A DNA stretch of 64,000 nucleotides, taken from NCBI RefSeq assembly GCF_002150805.1, contig NZ_MTBA01000001.1, positions 816,590 through 880,589 on the forward strand. The letters are read 5' to 3'. Made by a program: the position numbers and the translations under genes. Of the stretch, positions 27,993-36,813 are shown in pieces (positions within the stretch are counted from its first letter, which is position 1; each line of letters opens with the position of its first letter). Under the pieces are notes generated by a model that was given only the letters and a program-made list of their open reading frames with translations, was not told the origin of the DNA and searched no databases. The DNA is from Oceanospirillum sanctuarii. Its GTDB lineage: Bacteria > Pseudomonadota > Gammaproteobacteria > Pseudomonadales > Halomonadaceae.

Positions 27993-29009
27993 TTAATCGG
28001 TTGCCCGGGTCAGTTCCTGACTAATCTCTGCCACCAGCCTAGCGGCCAGTTTGGCGGTGCGCTGATCTTCATCCAGCAACGGGTTACACTCAGCGATATC
28101 AGTCAGTACCACCTGAACATTCGCTGCAGCGGCTTCTTGCAGGATCAGGCGGATGATTTCACACCCGGTCACCGCATCCAGCCCCATAACGGACGGCGCG
28201 CTTACACCCGGAGCTACAGCCACGCTGAATGCATCCAGACAGATCGTCAGATAGAGGTAATCCAGCTCTGCCAGATAGTCTTTTATGTCCTGTCGAATGG
28301 CTTCCAGATCTGTGGCTTTACAATCACGGTCCAGACGCCATTTGACGCCCTGCTCATGGGCAAATTCAAACAACGCCTGAGTATTAGCTGTTTCATTGAC
28401 GCCAATGCAGTAGTAATTAAACTCTTTGTTATTGGCATGACACCATTGAGCGATCTGTCGAAACGGCGTACCCGAACTGGGCTGAATATCCGGATTTCGC
28501 AGATCCAGATGAGCATCCAGATTGACAATACCAATACGGGCACTCTTCTCTTTAGCGTAAATATGTTGTGCCACGCCCTGGTAACTGCCCCAGGCGATTT
28601 CATGGCCACCACCCAGTACAACAGGCTTCAGCTCATTATCCAGCAGGAAGGTGATTTTAGCCGCCAGTTCACTTTGCGCGACTTCCATAGAGGTATCATC
28701 ACAACTGATATCACCGGCATCCCAAGCCTTAACCGGCAGGTGCCAGGCGGCATTGGACAATGCCCGACGAATGGCAGCAGGGCCTTCTTTAGCCCCCTGT
28801 CGCCCTTTATTTCTGCGTACGCCTTCATCGCAGGCAAAACCCAGAATGGCGATAGCATCTGGTTCAAAACCATCCAGCTCAAAACCTTCGGCCTCAAAAG
28901 TATCTGCGGGTAATGGGCTGATTTCCTGATGCCAGCGCGTGCTGACACCGGTCTCTTCACTATCAACCCGACCAGTCCATACCGTCATATCTGCGGGGTT
29001 ACAGGTCAT
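27993..29009 (-). CDS. hutG: Formimidoylglutamase
   Basis: Last step of histidine degradation: N-formimidoyl-glutamate plus water gives glutamate and formamide. Arginase/ureohydrolase fold, 338 residues. Metal-site motifs visible are GGGHEIAWG (near 117) and NLDAHLDLR. The third motif, usually D-x-D, reads LTICLDAFSVAVAPGVSAP here, so the first Asp is Cys. I am not sure whether this is normal in this branch of HutG. The ATG overlaps the hutI stop by 4 nt. The minus-strand operon order is hutH-hutU-hutI-hutG. Confidence 0.9.
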   Translation of the reverse strand: MTCNPADMTVWTGRVDSEETGVSTRWHQEISPLPADTFEAEGFELDGFEPDAIAILGFACDEGVRRNKGRQGAKEGPAAIRRALSNAAWHLPVKAWDAGDISCDDTSMEVAQSELAAKITFLLDNELKPVVLGGGHEIAWGSYQGVAQHIYAKEKSARIGIVNLDAHLDLRNPDIQPSSGTPFRQIAQWCHANNKEFNYYCIGVNETANTQALFEFAHEQGVKWRLDRDCKATDLEAIRQDIKDYLAELDYLYLTICLDAFSVAVAPGVSAPSVMGLDAVTGCEIIRLILQEAAAANVQVVLTDIAECNPLLDEDQRTAKLAARLVAEISQELTRATD

Positions 29010-30295
29010 TGACTCACTCCGTTTCTTTCCGAGTCTTGCCCCGCCAGCCAGATTTTTGACGGGCGGTGCATATTAATGCCGTAGCTGAGTTCACTGGGAT
29101 GCTCGATTGGCCACAACACCAGGTCGGCGTCATAACCCACTTTAAGCACACCTTTGCTGTTTTCTAACCCCAGTGCCTTTGCGCCATGACAGGTGGTGCC
29201 TGCCAGTGCTTGCTCCGGAGTCATGCCAAATAACACACAGCTCTGATTCATCGAGAGCAGCAAAGAGGCTATGGGAGATGTTCCCGGGTTCAGATCCGTG
29301 GAGACTGCCACGGGAATATTATGTTCAAACAAGGCTTTTATCGGTGGCAGCTGAGTCTCTTTCAGACAATAGAAGGCTCCCGGCAGCATCACTGCAACGG
29401 TTCCCGCCTGTTTTAATACCGGTAAATCTTCTTCAGCCAGATATTCCAGATGATCGACAGACAGGGCATTAAACTCTGCCGCCAGTACCGCGCCTTTGAG
29501 ATCACTCAGCTGCTCAACATGCCCTTTTACTGGCAAACCGTGTTTTACCGCTGCTTCGAATAAACGTCGGGTTTGCTCTGGTGAAAAGCCAATGCCTTCA
29601 CAGAACACGTCCACAGCATCTGCCAGTTTCTGCTCTGCCACTAAAGGCAGCATTTCATTGATCACAATATCCAGATAGGCATCCGGGTCATGTTTGTACT
29701 CGGCAGGAACCGCATGAGCTCCCAGAAAGGTTCGCTTGACCGTCAGCCCGGTATGTTCTGCCAGCTGACCAGCCACCCTCAGCATTCTCAGCTCAGTTTC
29801 TGTATCAAGGCCATACCCTGATTTGATCTCTACCGTTGTTACCCCTTCAGCCATCAGACGCTGTAATCGCTTTAAACCTGAAGCGAACAATTCTTCCTCA
29901 GAAGCTGCTCTGGTGGCGGTCACGGTACTGACAATGCCACCGCCTTTACGGGCGATCTCTTCATAAGACACACCCTGTAAACGCCACTCAAATTCACGGG
30001 CACGACTGCCGCCATATACCAGGTGAGTATGGCAATCAATCAGTCCCGGTGTCAGCCAGCCTCTCTGCCCATCAAGCCGCTCAGTCGCTTCAAACTCCGG
30101 AGCTTCTGATGCGGCCCCGACCCAGCTGATACGCCCAGCTGTGACAGCCAACACACCATCCTCTAACTGACCATAGTGTGATGCGGAGTCTGACGCTTCG
30201 TAATCCATTGTCGCCAAAGACACGTTGTGTATTAAAAGGTCACAGCGATGAGTACCAGCATTGTTCTGATTCATCACGGTATCCGTTATTGTCAT
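29006..30295 (-). CDS. hutI: Imidazolonepropionase
   Basis: Third step of the hut pathway: opens the ring of imidazolonepropionate to formimidoyl-glutamate. Amidohydrolase fold, 429 residues. DCHTHLVYGG holds the HxH metal ligands, FLGAHAVPAEY and VKGHVEQLSD hold further His residues, and VSTDLNPGTSP holds the metal/acid Asp. EIKSGYGLDTETE is the usual substrate loop. The N-terminus runs about 20 residues longer than in common family members; a second ATG lies 7 codons in. The ribosome site is weak (AGAGAG). A 184-bp spacer with repeats and a hairpin separates it from hutU. Confidence 0.92.
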   Translation of the reverse strand: MTITDTVMNQNNAGTHRCDLLIHNVSLATMDYEASDSASHYGQLEDGVLAVTAGRISWVGAASEAPEFEATERLDGQRGWLTPGLIDCHTHLVYGGSRAREFEWRLQGVSYEEIARKGGGIVSTVTATRAASEEELFASGLKRLQRLMAEGVTTVEIKSGYGLDTETELRMLRVAGQLAEHTGLTVKRTFLGAHAVPAEYKHDPDAYLDIVINEMLPLVAEQKLADAVDVFCEGIGFSPEQTRRLFEAAVKHGLPVKGHVEQLSDLKGAVLAAEFNALSVDHLEYLAEEDLPVLKQAGTVAVMLPGAFYCLKETQLPPIKALFEHNIPVAVSTDLNPGTSPIASLLLSMNQSCVLFGMTPEQALAGTTCHGAKALGLENSKGVLKVGYDADLVLWPIEHPSELSYGINMHRPSKIWLAGQDSERNGVSQ

Positions 30296-30305
30296 GAGGC
30301 ACTCT

Positions 30306-30347
30306 CTTTCTTTTCGCTACTTTCTTATCGCTACTTTCTTTTCGCGA
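30306..30347. repeat. Three tandem 14-bp repeats just upstream of hutI
   Basis: Units at 30306-30319, 30320-30333 and 30334-30347 read CTTTCTTTTCGCTA, CTTTCTTATCGCTA and CTTTCTTTTCGCGA on the plus strand. Each differs from the first by a single base. They lie 10 bp before the hutI start, in its untranslated leader. Confidence 0.85.
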
Positions 30348-30384
30348 TAAGGAGGGGGTATTCTGGTTCGCCCCCCAAATTTGG

Positions 30385-30416
30385 GTGCTTTGAATTGCAG
30401 GTGCTTGGAATTGCAG
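30385..30416. repeat. Two tandem 16-bp repeats in the hutU-hutI spacer
   Basis: GTGCTTTGAATTGCAG (30385-30400) and GTGCTTGGAATTGCAG (30401-30416), one mismatch, directly adjacent. Confidence 0.85.
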
Positions 30417-30430
30417 GTGATACTGAATTT

Positions 30431-30459
30431 GAATGCCATCCGTTAAACGGATGGCATTC
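30431..30459. other. Hairpin between hutU and hutI
   Basis: GAATGCCATCCGT, TAA, ACGGATGGCATTC is a perfect 13-bp stem, 20 bp after the hutU stop. No T-run follows on the minus strand (AAATTCAG), so partial termination or mRNA protection is more likely than a full stop. Confidence 0.7.
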
Positions 30460-30479
30460 TGTTACCAGCTATCAAAAGG

Positions 30480-32492
30480 TTAGAAATTCAGGCCTTCGAG
30501 TAAGCCATCATCAACCTGATTTGCCAGAGTGACTTTCAGTTTAGGCGTGCGTTCCATTTCGCGCTGAATGGCGAAATTGGCTTCTTTATTCCGCGCCCAG
30601 CTGCGTCGTGCGATGCCGTTGTTTACGTCAAAGAAGAGCATATTTTTCAGTCGACGCTCAGCGGCTTCAGAACCATCCAGCAGCATACCAAAGCCACCGT
30701 TGATCACTTCACCCCAGCCAACACCACCGCCATTGTGAATCGATACCCAGGTTGCTCCCCGGAAGCCATCACCAATCACGTTATGAATCGCCATATCCGC
30801 GGTAAAGCGGCTGCCATCATAGATATTTGACGTTTCACGGTAAGGGGAGTCGGTGCCACTGACATCGTGATGATCACGGCCTAATACCACAGGCCCGATC
30901 TCACCAGCTTTAATGGCATCATTAAACGCTTGCGCAATTTCTGCCCGGCCCTGTGCATCGGCATAGAGGATACGAGCCTGAGAGCCAACCACGAGCTTGT
31001 TCTGTTTCGCGTCCTTGATCCAGGTGATGTTGTCCTGCATCTGCTGCTGAATCTCTTCCGGAGAATTCCTCATGATGCGTTCCAGCACCTTGGCGGCAAT
31101 CTCATCGGTTTTATCCAGATCATCCGGATTCCCTGAAGTGCAAACCCAGCGGAAGGGGCCAAAACCATAGTCAAAACACATCGGCCCAAGGATATCCTGA
31201 ACATAAGACGGATATTTGAAGTCGATACCGTTTTCAGCCATCACATCACCGCCTGCACGCGATGCTTCAAGCAGGAAGGCATTACCGTAATCGAAGAAAT
31301 AGGTGCCCTTAGCCGTATGCTTATTGACCGCATCGGCGTGGCGTTTCAGAGTGGCCTGTACTTTTTCTTTAAAGACTTCCGGCTCTTCACGAATCAGACG
31401 GTTTGATTCTTCGTAGCTGATATCTACCGGGTAGTAACCACCTGACCAGGGGTTATGCAGTGAGGTCTGGTCAGAACCTAAATGAACGAAGATATCTTCA
31501 GCCAGGAAGCTTTCCCAAACGTCGACGACGTTACCAATAAAGGCGATGGAGACAACTTCTTCGTTCTCCTGTGCTTTGCGAACACGGGCAACCAGATCCG
31601 GCATATTATCAACCAGTTCGTCTACCCAGCCCTGCTCATGACGTTTGATCGCCGCTTTAGGGTTCACCTCTGCACAGACAGTAATACAGTCAGCAATGTT
31701 GCCCGCTTTAGGCTGAGCACCACTCATACCGCCCAGACCTGCGGTTAAGAAGATCTTACCTTTCGGGCTTTCACCTTTATTCAGAACTTTACGGAAGGCA
31801 TTCATCACCGTAATCGTTGTACCGTGAACAATGCCCTGCGGACCAATGTACATAAAGGATCCGGCAGTCATCTGGCCGTATTGGGTCACACCCAGAGCAT
31901 TAAATTTTTCCCAATCATCCGGTTTGGAGTAGTTCGGGATCATCATGCCGTTCGTCACAACGACTCTTGGTGCTTCTTCAGAAGAAGGGAACAGACCCAT
32001 CGGGTGTCCGGAATACATGTGCAGCGTCTGATCCGATTCCATCTCACTCAGATACTTCATCGTCAGAAGATACTGTGCCCAGTTCTGGAATACCGCGCCA
32101 TTGCCGCCATAGGTGATCAGTTCTTCCGGGTGCTGAGCCACCGCAGGATCTAAGTTGTTGTCGATCATAAGCATGATCGCAGCGGCCTGCTGGCACTTAG
32201 CCGGATAATCCTCGATTGAGCGCGCTTTTAAGGAGTGTTCAGGCTTGAAGCGGTACATATAGATCCGGCCATAGTCGTTCAGCTCTTTCGCGAACTCAGG
32301 GGCCAGTTCTGCATGCCACTCTTTCGGGAAGTAACGCAGCGCATTACGCACGGCCAGCTGTTTCTCTTCCGGACTTAAAATATCTTTTCGTTTCGGTGCC
32401 CGATTGGCGTTTTCCGGGTACGGCTTTGCAGCGGGTAAACTCGCAGGGATGCCTTGCTTAATTGTTTGTTGAAAAAGATGGATATCATTCAT
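30480..32492 (-). CDS. hutU: Urocanate hydratase, long animal-like form
   Basis: Second step: urocanate plus water gives imidazolonepropionate, with NAD+ as a tightly bound electrophile. Typical bacterial HutU is about 555-560 residues; this one has 670, close to vertebrate UROC1 (about 676). From memory it follows UROC1 along its length: KQLAVRNALRYFP, ITYGGNGAVFQNWAQY, LGSDQTSLHNP then GGYYPV, FFDYGNAFLLEASRAG, GPFRWVCTSG (catalytic Cys), DHHDVSGTDSPYRETSN and HNGGGVGWGEVINGG. It is the second gene of the operon, 28 nt after hutH. Confidence 0.93.
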   Translation of the reverse strand: MNDIHLFQQTIKQGIPASLPAAKPYPENANRAPKRKDILSPEEKQLAVRNALRYFPKEWHAELAPEFAKELNDYGRIYMYRFKPEHSLKARSIEDYPAKCQQAAAIMLMIDNNLDPAVAQHPEELITYGGNGAVFQNWAQYLLTMKYLSEMESDQTLHMYSGHPMGLFPSSEEAPRVVVTNGMMIPNYSKPDDWEKFNALGVTQYGQMTAGSFMYIGPQGIVHGTTITVMNAFRKVLNKGESPKGKIFLTAGLGGMSGAQPKAGNIADCITVCAEVNPKAAIKRHEQGWVDELVDNMPDLVARVRKAQENEEVVSIAFIGNVVDVWESFLAEDIFVHLGSDQTSLHNPWSGGYYPVDISYEESNRLIREEPEVFKEKVQATLKRHADAVNKHTAKGTYFFDYGNAFLLEASRAGGDVMAENGIDFKYPSYVQDILGPMCFDYGFGPFRWVCTSGNPDDLDKTDEIAAKVLERIMRNSPEEIQQQMQDNITWIKDAKQNKLVVGSQARILYADAQGRAEIAQAFNDAIKAGEIGPVVLGRDHHDVSGTDSPYRETSNIYDGSRFTADMAIHNVIGDGFRGATWVSIHNGGGVGWGEVINGGFGMLLDGSEAAERRLKNMLFFDVNNGIARRSWARNKEANFAIQREMERTPKLKVTLANQVDDGLLEGLNF

Positions 32493-32520
32493 TGTCAGCG
32501 TCTCCTTATGTTTTCCCGGT

Positions 32521-34032
32521 TTAAGCGTGGTCTACAGATGAATCAACACAGAACGCCTGTGTCTGAACCAGCTTGATCATGGCGTCGATGTCAGGTTTTA
32601 ACAGTCGGTCTTCTTCCAATTTGGCGACTTTGCTACGGATAATCTGATGGTTGTGCTCGATTTTCTCTGAGCACTTATTAGGGCGTCTGAAATCGATCGC
32701 CTGGGCGGCATACATCAGCTCAATGGCCAGAATCTTGTCCAGATTGCCGAGGATCTGATTGAGTTTACGACCGGAAATACTGCCCATAGAGACATGATCT
32801 TCCTGCCCCATTGAGGTTGGTACGCTGTCTGCCGATGGGGGGAAACAGAGTGATTTGTTTTCAGTGACTAAAGCTGCGGTGGCATATTGAGGAATCATCA
32901 GGCCAGAGTTTAAACCACCGGATTCCGTTAACATTCTTGGCAGACCGTGCATGCCTTCAAGCAGTAAATAACAACGACGATCGGCGATATTACCCAGCTC
33001 AGCCGCCGCAATAGACACATAATCCAATGCCATCGCCAAAGGTTGACCGTGGAAGCTACCGCCGGAAATGGCCTCTTCCTGACTGATCACAATGGGGTTA
33101 TCCGTCACTGAGTTCATTTCAATCTCAGCTAACTCTTTCAGGTGTTTATAGGCGTTTCGGGATGCACCATGCACCTGAGGAATACAACGCAGTGAGTAAG
33201 GGTCCTGTACGCGATCACAGTTGGTGTGCGATGCCATATTCTGGGAACCTTCAAAAAAGCCCCGCATTCTGGCAGCAACTTCCACGCAGCCCGGAAATGG
33301 TCGGGTCTGGTGCAGTTCTGCTCTGAAAGGTGAAGAACTTCCCTGCATACCTTCAATGCTCATAGCCCCTGCTAAATCTGCTAAATCCAGCAGGTAACGC
33401 ATTTTAACCAGAGCGGTAATGGCGTGAGACAGGATAAATTGAGTGCCATTAATCAGCGCCAGCCCTTCTTTAGCCTCAAGCTCCATAGGCGCTAAGTTAT
33501 GAGCTTCTAACAGAGCAATCGCCGGTACCGTTTCTGAACCCAGCCAGAACTCACCTTCACCGATTAACGGTAAAAACAGATGTGAAAGTGGTGCCAGATC
33601 CCCTGAAGCACCCACTGAACCCTGCTCAGGTACAACTGGAATCAGGTCCAGCTCTAAAAATTTGAGCATTCTCTCAACGACTTCAAGACGAATACCCGAA
33701 AATCCCTGACTTAATGCGTGAATTTTGGTGATCAGCATCAGTTTAGAGATGGATTTGTCGATGGGGCTACCTACGCCAACCGCATGGGTGATCAGCAGGT
33801 TTTTTTGTAGCAGATTGGTCTCAGCAGGAGAGATCTGGGTATCACACAGAGGGCCGAAACCGGTATTAATGCCATATACCGCAGAATCTGAGCTTGCCAT
33901 ACACTCAACATTTTTACGGCTGGTGTTGATTTTGTCTTTTGCTTCCTGACACAGCTCAGTTTCAACAGAGCCATTGGCGATGCCGTTGACCAATTCAACA
34001 TTAAGCGCATCTATCCCGTATTTAAACGTCAT
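32521..34032 (-). CDS. hutH: Histidine ammonia-lyase
   Basis: First step of histidine degradation: removes ammonia to give trans-urocanate. 503 residues. Ala142-Ser143-Gly144 in SVGASGDLAPLSH cyclise to the MIO group, with the serine at the same number as in the Pseudomonas enzyme. Also present are YGINTGFG near the N-terminus and QEDHVSMGS near 410. Cytoplasmic tetramer in known cases. First gene of hutHUIG, divergent from a LysR regulator across 157 bp. Confidence 0.95.
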   Translation of the reverse strand: MTFKYGIDALNVELVNGIANGSVETELCQEAKDKINTSRKNVECMASSDSAVYGINTGFGPLCDTQISPAETNLLQKNLLITHAVGVGSPIDKSISKLMLITKIHALSQGFSGIRLEVVERMLKFLELDLIPVVPEQGSVGASGDLAPLSHLFLPLIGEGEFWLGSETVPAIALLEAHNLAPMELEAKEGLALINGTQFILSHAITALVKMRYLLDLADLAGAMSIEGMQGSSSPFRAELHQTRPFPGCVEVAARMRGFFEGSQNMASHTNCDRVQDPYSLRCIPQVHGASRNAYKHLKELAEIEMNSVTDNPIVISQEEAISGGSFHGQPLAMALDYVSIAAAELGNIADRRCYLLLEGMHGLPRMLTESGGLNSGLMIPQYATAALVTENKSLCFPPSADSVPTSMGQEDHVSMGSISGRKLNQILGNLDKILAIELMYAAQAIDFRRPNKCSEKIEHNHQIIRSKVAKLEEDRLLKPDIDAMIKLVQTQAFCVDSSVDHA

Positions 34033-34117
34033 TTTTATAGTTCTCCGGTGAAAATTTAGCAGCTGGGAGAACTATATCTTGCAACTTAAGTTTTATAGAT
34101 AAAGAATATCCGAGCGT

Positions 34118-34155
34118 TATTCCGGATTTTCCGAACAAAAGTTACCGAACAAAAG
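34118..34155. promoter_or_regulatory. Candidate regulator sites between hutH and the LysR gene
   Basis: TTCCGGATTTTCCGAA (34120-34135) is an imperfect dyad. CCGAACAAAAG occurs twice (34131-34141 and 34145-34155) at a 14-bp period. LysR proteins usually bind such dyads in divergent promoters, so these may control hut and the regulator. Confidence 0.4.
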
Positions 34156-34189
34156 ACAAGCGCTGCATCGCAGCCAGAGAACTTCTTAT

Positions 34190-35095
34190 ATGCAGATCCA
34201 TGATGTCGACTTAAAACTCCTGAGAATCTTTGTCGCAATTGTTGAATCCGGCGGTTTATCGGCAGCGGAATCAAGGTTAAACATCGGCCGCTCAACCATC
34301 AGCTCTCATCTGTCAGACCTTGAGATCCGACTGGGCCTGACTCTATGCAAGCGTGGACGAAGCGGTTTTGAGATCACAGAACCCGGACGTATCACCTATC
34401 AGGCAAGTCTCGAATTGCTCAGACAGTGCGAAGCCTTTGCAGCGACCGTTGCCAGTTCCAAAGATGAGCTGACCGGGCGTGTCACCATCGCCACCATTGA
34501 TAATCTGGTTAACGATCCGCGCTGCGGAATCTCAAAAGCGATTGCAGCCCTCAGAGATAAAAGCGATTCCATTCAGTTTGAAATCAACGTGTGTGAAGCA
34601 AGAGAGGTCGAAACATCAGTTATTAGCGGGCGTTCTATGGTGGGACTGGGTGTGAGCCGTCATCATATTCGGGGGCTGGACTACTACCCGTTACAGGACG
34701 AAGTGAACTATCTGTATTGCTCTAAAGGGCATCCATTGTTTGATTGTGATGATGACGCCCGTGAAGCCTTGCTACAAAAAGCTGAAATTGTTTCCAGCCA
34801 CTATCTGAGAGATAAAGAAACCCGAAATGACGGGTTGAACTATCAGAATACCGCCACGGCATACCATGATCAGGGCATTGCACACATGGTGCTGTCTGGA
34901 CGGTTTATCGGTTATCTGCCAGAGCATTATGCAAACCAATGGGTCGAAAAGGGTCAGCTAAAAGCGATTTTGCCAGAGCAGTATCATTACGAGATCCCTG
35001 TGATGCTGATCACGCTGAAGAATGCAGTTTTAACACCACTGATCAAAGAGTTGATTCATGAATTAAAACGCTGCCATAGTGACCTGAAGTCATAA
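34190..35095 (+). CDS. LysR-family regulator, probably of the hut operon
   Basis: 301 residues. The N-terminal winged helix-turn-helix (about 5-64) is LKLLRIFVAIVESGGLSAAES, then RSTISSHLSDLEIRLGLTLC. The rest is a periplasmic-binding-protein-like effector domain. It is divergent from hutH, the usual layout for a LysR activator of the adjacent operon, so urocanate or histidine is the likely inducer (inference). Most hut operons use the GntR-type HutC repressor, which is absent here. The ribosome site is weak (AGAGAAC). Confidence 0.85.
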   Translation: MQIHDVDLKLLRIFVAIVESGGLSAAESRLNIGRSTISSHLSDLEIRLGLTLCKRGRSGFEITEPGRITYQASLELLRQCEAFAATVASSKDELTGRVTIATIDNLVNDPRCGISKAIAALRDKSDSIQFEINVCEAREVETSVISGRSMVGLGVSRHHIRGLDYYPLQDEVNYLYCSKGHPLFDCDDDAREALLQKAEIVSSHYLRDKETRNDGLNYQNTATAYHDQGIAHMVLSGRFIGYLPEHYANQWVEKGQLKAILPEQYHYEIPVMLITLKNAVLTPLIKELIHELKRCHSDLKS

Positions 35096-35169
35096 CCCAC
35101 TGATAGTAGTCAGAGCCTGCTGAGCACTCGAGCGTGAGACTCAGCAGGGTTTTACTGAAGTTGCGGAGC

Positions 35170-36639
35170 CTAAAGTTTGAGCTTAGCAATCAGCCCCAGC
35201 ATACGGTCAGCGGTTTTACCGTAAGGCGGCATCAGGAATTTCATACCGGAGAACGGCGCCTGATAGAAGACTGGACGCAGCTTGGAGAAGGTCAGAAAGC
35301 CTTCATAACCGTGATAATGCCCCATACCGCTGCCACCAATACCGCCGAACGGCAAATCATGCTGCCCCACGTGGAAGAGCGCATCGTTCACAGACACACC
35401 GCCGGAGAGGATGTTACCGATATAACGGTTTACCAGTGACTTGTTGTAGCTGAAGGGATAGAGCGCCAGCGGTCGATCCCGGTCGTTGACGTAATCGATC
35501 ACATGCTGCGGATCGGTATAGGTTTTCACCATCAGAATCGGGCCAAAGGTCTCCCGCTGGTCAATGATCATCTCATCCGTTGAGTTCAACACCAGGGTCA
35601 GTGGCAACTTACGAGTGGCCGCATCCGGCTCCTGTCCCGTCAGATTGATCACCTCTGCCCCTTTATCACGGGCATCATCCAGTGTCTCCTGCAGGCGCTG
35701 GAAAGCGCGATCATCTATCACAGAGGTGTAATCCTTACTGTGAATATCCGGGCAATGCTGGCTCACCCAGCGTTTTACCTCAGCCACAAAAGCGTTCAGC
35801 TGCTGCTCATGGACAAAAACATAATCCACCGTGGTGCAGATCTGACCGGCGTTAAACTGCTTCACAAACATCAGGCGCTCAACGGCTTTAGCCAGCGGAT
35901 ATTCCGGATCAATCACCGCCGGAGATTTACCACCCAGCTCCAGCGTAACCGGCGTCAGATGTTCTGCCGCTGCCGCCATCACTTTACGGCCTGTCTGGCC
36001 GGAACCGGTAAACATCAGATGATCAAAAGGAAGTTTTGAAAAGGCGATGCCCACGCTGCCGGTCTCGGTGAAGAACTGCAGCTTGTCCGCAGAGAAATAC
36101 TTCGGCACCAGCTGGATCAGGAGTTCGCTTAGATGGATGGAGTTCTCTGACATCTTCACCATGGCACGATTACCGGCGGCAAAAGCTGCGGACAGGCCGG
36201 AAAAGCTCAGGTTCAGGGGAAAGTTCCAGGGAATAATCAGGCCAACCACGCCCACCGCCTGAGGAATAACGCGGTTTTTCGCTCCCGGATAGAGCATAAA
36301 GTCGATCTTACGGCGCTGAACCTTCATCCATTTTTTCAGACTTTTCAGGGTGTGATCGATATCGTCTGCCACCGTGATAATCTCGGCAATCATGGTTTCG
36401 TGGTAGGAACGGTTACCGTAATCCTTGTTGATCGCCTCAACAATCTGCTCACGGTTCTCCAGAAGAAGGCGCTTAAGATTGCTCAGATTCTCGCGGCGCT
36501 GCTGATAACTCTCCTGCCCGTGCTCACGAAACGCCGCCCGCTGCAGATCAAGTGCTGCCGCCAGCTCCGGATAGTCTGAGGCCTGAAAATCAGAAATTTG
36601 AGGTTCCAAGAGTGCTTTATCTTGTACCGAAGTGTTCAT
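35170..36639 (-). CDS. Aldehyde dehydrogenase, coniferyl-aldehyde-dehydrogenase-like
   Basis: NAD(P)-dependent oxidation of an aldehyde to an acid. 489 residues with Glu234 in LELGGKSPAVID and catalytic Cys268 in NAGQICTTVDY; IIPWNFPL and FTGSGQTGRKV form the cofactor site. The segment KKWMKVQRRKIDFMLYPG before the cofactor domain and the short C-terminus are typical of the CalB group (coniferyl aldehyde to ferulate) and related long-chain aldehyde dehydrogenases, so the true substrate may differ. ATG at 36639 follows GAGGA by 7 nt and is preferred to an upstream start at 36666. Divergent from an AraC regulator that probably controls it. Confidence 0.85.
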   Translation of the reverse strand: MNTSVQDKALLEPQISDFQASDYPELAAALDLQRAAFREHGQESYQQRRENLSNLKRLLLENREQIVEAINKDYGNRSYHETMIAEIITVADDIDHTLKSLKKWMKVQRRKIDFMLYPGAKNRVIPQAVGVVGLIIPWNFPLNLSFSGLSAAFAAGNRAMVKMSENSIHLSELLIQLVPKYFSADKLQFFTETGSVGIAFSKLPFDHLMFTGSGQTGRKVMAAAAEHLTPVTLELGGKSPAVIDPEYPLAKAVERLMFVKQFNAGQICTTVDYVFVHEQQLNAFVAEVKRWVSQHCPDIHSKDYTSVIDDRAFQRLQETLDDARDKGAEVINLTGQEPDAATRKLPLTLVLNSTDEMIIDQRETFGPILMVKTYTDPQHVIDYVNDRDRPLALYPFSYNKSLVNRYIGNILSGGVSVNDALFHVGQHDLPFGGIGGSGMGHYHGYEGFLTFSKLRPVFYQAPFSGMKFLMPPYGKTADRMLGLIAKLKL

Positions 36640-36813
36640 AGTCCGTCCTCGCAGGCCAACGGCCAAAGGTTGATCGAATAAGCCTACTATCCCTGATCCC
36701 GGTAATTAGGGCTTGATAATTTGGGACACAGGTTTGATTATTCAGGACATCGCTTTTATTCAAATCATCAAAAAACCAAGTACGCTCCGTCCATCATCCC
36801 CGAGGATACGCCA

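Noticed and set aside
27936..28913. 325-codon open frame on the plus strand
   Set aside because: Antisense to hutG, whose motifs are clear; it starts beside the hut terminator.
30306..30416. Short repeats considered as a CRISPR array
   Set aside because: Units of 14 and 16 bp are directly adjacent without spacers, and no cas gene is present.
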